The translations under genes and the position numbers were made by a program. Below are positions 35,068 through 35,678 of a stretch of DNA of 35,678 nucleotides, piece by piece. Below the pieces are notes generated by a model. That model saw only the letters and a program-made list of their open reading frames with translations. It ran no database searches and was not told where the DNA came from. Numbering within the stretch: the first letter of the stretch is position 1; each line of letters begins with the position of its first letter. The stretch comes from Lachnospiraceae bacterium (GTDB lineage Bacteria; Bacillota; Clostridia; Lachnospirales; Lachnospiraceae), in the NCBI GenBank assembly GCA_949383255.1, contig CASJPF010000038.1, positions 1 through 35,678 on the forward strand. The letters run 5' to 3'.

Positions 35068-35186
35068 TGGAGCTGGCAGGACTTGAACCCGCAATCGGTA
35101 TTTCTTAAATAAAATTGCTGCAAAAGCTTTTATCAAAGCTTCTTCAAATATTCTGATACTGCTCTACCCAATTGAGCTACAGCCCC
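35068..35186 (-). tRNA. Interrupted tRNA 1 (candidate anticodon UAA), 45-nt insert
   Basis: 119 nt. 7-bp acceptor GGGGCTG/CAGCTCC (one G-U), discriminator A, D arm GCTC-AATTGGGTA-GAGC, T arm GCGGG-TTCAAGT-CCTGC. Between D and T arms are 45 extra nt. GTAT/ATAC can close the anticodon stem. Joining GTATC to TTTAAGA gives a 7-nt loop with U33, anticodon UAA and G37, total 74 nt, but pair 31-39 is then C-A and the variable loop is too short for tRNA-Leu, so identity is unclear. The insert has a hairpin GAAGCTTT-GATA-AAAGCTTT (35123-35142) followed by TGCAGCAA (35115-35122). No CCA is encoded; six U follow the discriminator. Confidence 0.6.
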
Positions 35187-35202
35187 ATATAGTACATTCA
35201 AA

Positions 35203-35316
35203 CGGGGCTATTCGGAATCGAACCGAAGAAAATAATGGAGTGACAGTCCACTTGTATAAAGTTGCTGCAAGAATCTTTGACAAGATTCTAATGCTCTACC
35301 ACTGAGCGATAGCCCC
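35203..35316 (-). tRNA. Interrupted tRNA-Asp (GUC), 40-nt insert
   Basis: 114 nt. Perfect 7-bp acceptor GGGGCTA/TAGCCCC, discriminator G (the Asp identity base), D arm GCTC-AGTGGTA-GAGC, T arm TTCGG-TTCGATT-CCGAA. Anticodon arm GTGGA-CTGTCAC-TCCAT with anticodon GUC. Between D arm and anticodon stem lie 40 extra nt (exact boundary uncertain by 1-2 nt): an 8-bp hairpin AGAATCTT-GTCA-AAGATTCT (35270-35289) followed by TGCAGCAA (35262-35269) and an AT-rich tail. Without the insert the RNA is 74 nt. The variable loop is about two bases longer than usual. No CCA is encoded. Confidence 0.7.
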
Positions 35317-35345
35317 AATACAATATAAAAATTAATTTGTAAAAA

Positions 35346-35461
35346 TAGGGCTAGCCGGAATCGAACCGACGACACGGGGATTATAAGTCCTAAAGAAAAT
35401 TGCTGCAAAAGCTTTTGACAAAGCTCCTTTTTACCTGCTCTACCTGCTGAGCTATAGCCCT
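35346..35461 (-). tRNA. Interrupted tRNA-Ile (UAU), 43-nt insert
   Basis: 116 nt. Perfect 7-bp acceptor AGGGCTA/TAGCCCT, discriminator A, D arm GCTC-AGCAGGTA-GAGC, T arm GTCGG-TTCGATT-CCGGC, variable loop GTGTC. The anticodon stem is split: GG stands before and GGA after a 43-nt insert. Joined, GGGGA pairs fully with TCCCC around the loop CTTATAA (anticodon UAU) and the RNA is exactly 73 nt. The insert carries a hairpin GGAGCTTT-GTCA-AAAGCTTT (35408-35427, two G-U) followed by TGCAGCAA (35400-35407). A UAU-anticodon isoleucine tRNA is rare in bacteria, which normally use lysidine-modified CAU. No CCA is encoded. Confidence 0.72.
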
Positions 35462-35479
35462 ATAATTTTTACTCAAATA

Positions 35480-35570
35480 GGAGTGGTTTGAAAATCGAGA
35501 ATTCTATCGTGAAATCCATATGTAAGATTGCTGTATGTATCTTTATCAAGATACATTTCCAAACCACCCC
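35480..35570 (-). ncRNA. Fourth structured RNA with the same hairpin/CAGCAA core
   Basis: 91 nt closed by an 11-bp stem GGGGTGGTTTG/CAAACCACTCC (one G-U). Inside is the core seen in the three tRNA inserts: 9-bp hairpin ATGTATCTT-GATA-AAGATACAT (35535-35556) followed by ACAGCAA (35528-35534). There is no D arm; a weak T-arm-like piece (GAATTCTCGATTTTC) precedes the closing stem. It begins at the predicted transcription start. The long terminal stem recalls Y RNAs, but no known Ro-binding motif was recognised. Confidence 0.55.
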
Positions 35571-35578
35571 ATGCATTT

Positions 35579-35607
35579 ACTATACCACAATTCAAAAAAT
35601 TAAACAA
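35579..35607 (-). promoter_or_regulatory. Promoter of the RNA array and DUF2828 operon
   Basis: TTGTTT (35602-35607), 17-bp spacer, TATAGT (35579-35584). The predicted start, near 35572, falls at the first bases of the fourth RNA unit (35570). Confidence 0.6.
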
Positions 35608-35622
35608 TATACTCGTGGTATA
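35581..35622. promoter_or_regulatory. 8-bp inverted repeat spanning the array promoter
   Basis: TATACCAC (35581-35588) and GTGGTATA (35615-35622) are exact reverse complements 26 nt apart. One arm covers the -10 box, the other lies above the -35 box. This is a plausible operator or cruciform. Confidence 0.45.
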
Positions 35623-35655
35623 AGATAGAGTAAACTTACTGTCAGTTGGAGAATC

Positions 35656-35670
35656 GCAGGAAGCTCCTGC
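35656..35670. other. Small hairpin at the window edge
   Basis: GCAGGA-AGC-TCCTGC, 6-bp stem. No U-run follows on either strand within the window, so its role cannot be judged. Nothing else is recognised from 35623 to 35678. Confidence 0.3.
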
Positions 35671-35678
35671 ATAATGAA

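Noticed and set aside
35068..35186. Unit 1 as an ordinary tRNA-Leu (UAA)
   Set aside because: The loop would fit, but leucine tRNAs have a long variable arm, while this unit has only about five bases there, and pair 31-39 does not form.
35068..35461. Inserts in the tRNAs as group I or group II introns
   Set aside because: At 40-45 nt they are far too short for either catalytic core, and no P/Q/R/S or domain V elements are visible.
35068..35461. Archaeal-type bulge-helix-bulge introns at position 37/38
   Set aside because: In the Asp and Ile units the inserts lie in or before the 5' strand of the anticodon stem, not after the anticodon, and no bulge-helix-bulge can be drawn.
35068..35570. 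CRISPR array or simple direct repeats
   Set aside because: The similar parts are tRNA arms and a hairpin with varying stem sequence; there are no identical repeats separated by constant-length spacers.

Overview
The window looks like a chromosomal segment from a low-GC Gram-positive of the Clostridia, most likely Lachnospiraceae. This rests on AT-rich DNA with AGGAGG-type ribosome binding sites, sigma-A-like promoters, the gene order ruvA-ruvB / zapA-U32-SEDS/PBP, BlaI/M56 and ECF-sigma/ABC cassettes, and a hemerythrin-response regulator. No insertion sequence, prophage, CRISPR array or rRNA was seen. Nearly every gene is on the minus strand; the exceptions are a lipoprotein at 13148-13735 and a repressor relic at 23798-24034.

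Layout, left to right. 1-1.3 kb: a CheY-like regulator (cut by the window edge) behind a CheX-like protein. 1.4-8.9 kb: a cell-division and DNA-repair block, ruvA-ruvB, then zapA, a U32 Fe-S protein and a one-piece SEDS glycosyltransferase/class B PBP fusion. 9.0-13.0 kb: a branched-chain amino-acid operon ilvB, two different small-subunit genes, ilvC. 13.1-16 kb: lipoproteins and small membrane proteins. 16.1-19.7 kb: a BlaI-type repressor and a very long M56 membrane peptidase behind a dyad-rich promoter. 19.8-22.2 kb: a MutS2-like ATPase without Smr domain, preceded by two terminators and a short transcript with a 12-codon ORF. 22.3-26 kb: hemerythrin-response regulator, BlaI remnant, glucose-6-phosphate isomerase. 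26.1-29.7 kb: AAC(6')-like acetyltransferase, zinc-ribbon protein, ABC exporter, sugar O-acetyltransferase. 29.8-33.3 kb: ECF sigma, membrane protein, ABC ATPase and permease, all overlapping or tightly spaced.

The most unusual part is the right end (33.4-35.6 kb). One promoter at 35579-35607 appears to drive four structured RNA units and then a DUF2828 protein (helical N-terminal region plus von Willebrand A domain with a MIDAS motif, an architecture like Ro60/TROVE). Three units are complete tRNA cloverleafs whose 5' anticodon strand is interrupted by 45, 40 and 43 nt. All inserts share one design: a 6-9 bp hairpin with a four-base GNNA loop, immediately followed by UGCAGCAA. Removing the inserts leaves 74, 74 and 73 nt, normal tRNA sizes. 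The fourth unit carries the same hairpin/CAGCAA core inside an 11-bp terminal stem. I know of no described bacterial tRNA intron of this kind; group I and group II introns are far larger. The arrangement recalls bacterial Ro/Y-RNA loci, where tRNA-like RNAs sit beside a Ro protein, and is the best candidate here for an undescribed system.

A second theme is hairpin-rich, repeat-derived 5' leaders: the ruvA, zapA and ilvB transcripts each seem to begin with more than 100 nt of palindromic modules between promoter and start codon, and two of the modules recur in swapped order.
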